From contig QILJ01000558.1 in assembly GCA_003233295.1 (NCBI GenBank), forward strand, positions 1 through 7,491: a DNA stretch of 7,491 bases. The letters run 5' to 3'. The notes beneath the pieces were generated by a model that saw nothing but the letters and a program-made list of their open reading frames with translations, did not search any database and was not told where the DNA came from. The DNA is from Ignavibacteria bacterium (GTDB lineage Bacteria; Bacteroidota; Ignavibacteria; Ignavibacteriales; Melioribacteraceae). Shown here in pieces: positions 6,153 through 7,491 of the stretch (position 1 is its first letter; each line of letters starts with the position of its first letter). The position numbers and the translations under genes are program-made.

Positions 6153-7264
6153 TTAATCTTCTTCAAACTTTTTTCCAAGTAAAGATTTTTGTATTGAATC
6201 ATCAAGAATTCCAGGCATACTCATGTGATCCATAAAGGCTGACATACCCGCATCCCAGAAGTACATATCCATTCTAAACATCTCTCTTGCTGTGTAAACA
6301 TTAACCTTTCCATCCTCTTCAATAAAAAGAACTTCAACCGGATATGCCGCAGTATGATCAATACCGGGATACATATTAGCATCATCTTCACGAGACATTC
6401 CGGCAATATTGAAAGAAACTCCTTCGGTTCTTGGTCTGGTTATTCCGAGTAAAACCGCATTACCATCAGGCGAATTGATTTTACTTATAACTTTCCATTT
6501 TAAATCCGATTTTGGATTTGGAGTCCACCTGTATTCAATATCATCCTCAGTCGGAATGTAATCTTTCAGATTACCTGCGAATTCACTGCTTAAACTCTGT
6601 GCGGAAATATCATTTGTTTTATTTGTTGAATAAATTACCGGGAATTGATCTTCATCATTAAAGAAAGTCATTTGACCGACCATCATAAACATATCTTTTG
6701 ACGACTCGGCTAAGTCCTCATCATCTCTAATCGGTTCCATTGGTATATTTACCAGTTCACCTAAATTTACCCCATGAAGAACTTTTATCAACTCTGTCTT
6801 GAATGTTTTAGACTTTTCAACTACAACTTTATACTCATCTTCTTTATCGTTTTCATAAAGATCATTAAAAACGATTCTTGTTATTGTTTCTGGATCAATG
6901 ATATTTACATTTACACCATTTTGATCTTCATAAATCCCGACACGCAAAAATCCGGCAATAAGATATTTATTTCCTTTACTCGTGATCATCTTAGTAAAAT
7001 CATCAGAAGTAAAAACGATCAGCTTCGCTTTGAAGCCGCAATGCTCAGATTTCTCTTCTCTAACATAATCGGGAGTAGTAACATCGGAGTTGTAAAGTAT
7101 TGTAAATCCATTTTCGATCAGCGTTTTTGCAACTGCGCCTTGAACGACAGAGATATCTTCAGATATTTTTTCATGCGTTTTAAGATAAATACCATGATCT
7201 GAAGCATAAAGAGTTGCACCAAACAGAATTACTACAAAAAATAAAATGCAATAATACTTTTCAT
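6153..7264 (-). CDS. secreted Met-rich DUF302-like protein, frameshifted in the signal peptide
   Basis: A long open frame (stop at 6153-6155) runs without ATG, GTG or TTG from 6989 upstream to about 7316. ATG 7264 opens a different frame, MKSIIAFYFL then stop. Adding one T to the T6 run (complement of 7236-7241) joins them as MKSIIAFYFFVVILFGATLY-ASDHG, a good signal peptide, giving about 370 residues. A start at 6989 would lose 92 residues, including the likely exported start. The mature part begins with VAKTLIENGFTILYNSDV, then C76 and IAGFLRVGIYEDQNGVNVNIIDPETI, which resembles the DUF302 pattern. A second similar stretch lies near the end (VEVLFIEEDGKVNVYTAREM), suggesting two units. Seven Met fall in residues 329-350. 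A Shine-Dalgarno-like AAGGA lies 9 nt before ATG 7264. It precedes the fadL-like gene by 82 nt. Function is unknown; DUF302 assignment is moderate. Confidence 0.7.
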
Positions 7265-7273
7265 AATTAAGAT

Positions 7274-7278
7274 TCCTT
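7274..7278 (-). promoter_or_regulatory. Shine-Dalgarno-like site supporting start 7264
   Basis: On the minus strand, AAGGA is followed by a 9-nt spacer and ATG 7264. It supports this ATG as the real start of the DUF302-like gene, and hence the frameshift reading. Confidence 0.45.
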
Positions 7279-7297
7279 GTCTTAGTTTTATGATATT

Positions 7298-7338
7298 TTA
7301 AGTTCTTGTTATCTGATTATATAATAAAAAGAACTTAA
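7298..7338 (-). promoter_or_regulatory. inverted repeat enclosing a possible promoter of the DUF302-like gene
   Basis: TTAAGTTCTT (7298-7307) and AAGAACTTAA (7329-7338) are perfect 10-nt arms around a 21-nt loop, within the 96 nt between the DsrE-like stop and ATG 7264. The minus strand of the loop holds TATAAT (7321 down to 7316), a possible -10 box. No T-run follows the second arm, so an operator flanking a promoter is favoured over a terminator, although a weak terminator for the DsrE-like gene cannot be excluded. Confidence 0.4.
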
Positions 7339-7360
7339 TTCCCCCCAAAGAAATAAACTA

Positions 7361-7491
7361 TTAAGTAAATATTATTTCAGCGCCGGCTGACTTTTCGTAG
7401 AATTCACCGACAGTAATTATTTCATCCATTTCCGGACAGAAATCATCTTTAGATAGATGGAACATATCAACTGTTGCTTTACAAGCAAAAA
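7361..7491 (-). CDS. DsrE/DsrF-like family protein, C-terminal fragment
   Basis: The minus-strand frame is open from the window edge to TAA at 7361-7363, giving the last 42 residues (FACKATVDMFHLSKDDFCPE..., ending AGAEIIFT). The pattern of a Cys at the end of a strand, followed by a helix with a Met and Leu face, an acidic loop, then VGEFYEKSAGAEIIF, matches the C-terminal end of small DsrE/F-fold proteins, where that Cys (third visible residue) can carry sulfur. The family includes sulfur-transfer subunits and many uncharacterised peroxiredoxin-like members. The N-terminal part lies outside the window. It is the first gene of the visible minus-strand group, ahead of the DUF302-like gene. 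The family call is reasonable; a role in sulfur oxidation or reduction is inference. Confidence 0.7.
   Translation of the reverse strand, partial: FACKATVDMFHLSKDDFCPEMDEIITVGEFYEKSAGAEIIFT

Noticed and set aside
6774..7202. Plus-strand 142-codon open frame
   Set aside because: It is antisense to the DUF302-like gene, whose frame reads as a coherent exported protein. The plus-strand product is low-complexity Ile/Phe/Lys typical of antisense AT-rich DNA.
7298..7338. Rho-independent terminator of the DsrE-like gene
   Set aside because: The stem is AT-rich with a 21-nt loop and lacks a following T-run, so an operator or promoter context fits better, although a weak terminator is not excluded.

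Overview
The window is AT-rich Gram-negative DNA. The best guess is a member of the Bacteroidota/Ignavibacteria side of the tree. This is inference from the FadL-like protein (NG-L-LNSVGTRALGMGG, then SAIYWNPAGL), the long RecQ with an extra C-terminal helix-turn-helix tail, the mix of genes with and without Shine-Dalgarno sites, and the intergenic repeats. It is not proven by any marker gene.

Left part, plus strand (1-2289). The window opens inside a di-heme cytochrome b-type membrane protein (end at 480). A 100-residue antibiotic-biosynthesis-monooxygenase-like (ABM) protein follows after 44 nt (525-827). Next comes a 415-nt gap with three kinds of repeat-like structure: a small hairpin, a 7-nt-periodic inverted repeat, and a degenerate element with TGTCATTC ends. 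A multi-pass membrane protein of unknown function follows (1243-2289); it looks weakly like the substrate-binding component of an ECF transporter.

Middle (2410-4566). An intact RecQ DNA helicase carries all helicase motifs, the zinc cysteines, an HRDC domain and a C-terminal HTH tail. It converges with the minus-strand genes. The 254-nt gap between them holds a second 7-nt-periodic inverted repeat and a textbook terminator serving the minus strand.

Right part, minus strand (4821-7491), in transcription order: the C-terminus of a DsrE-like protein with a conserved Cys; a secreted, Met-rich, apparently DUF302-related protein (6153-7264); and an OmpP1/FadL-type outer-membrane beta-barrel (4821-6070). 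This order suggests a cell-envelope module, possibly linked to sulfur or to a hydrophobic substrate. Two of these genes are damaged. The fadL-like gene has a roughly 8-9 codon out-of-frame deletion plus a +1 shift in a GGG run. The DUF302-like gene has lost one T in a T-run inside its signal peptide, so a simple ORF call starts 92 codons too late. Similar TTAAGTT half-sites lie upstream of both genes and may mark shared control. No tRNA, rRNA, CRISPR array, transposase or prophage gene is visible.
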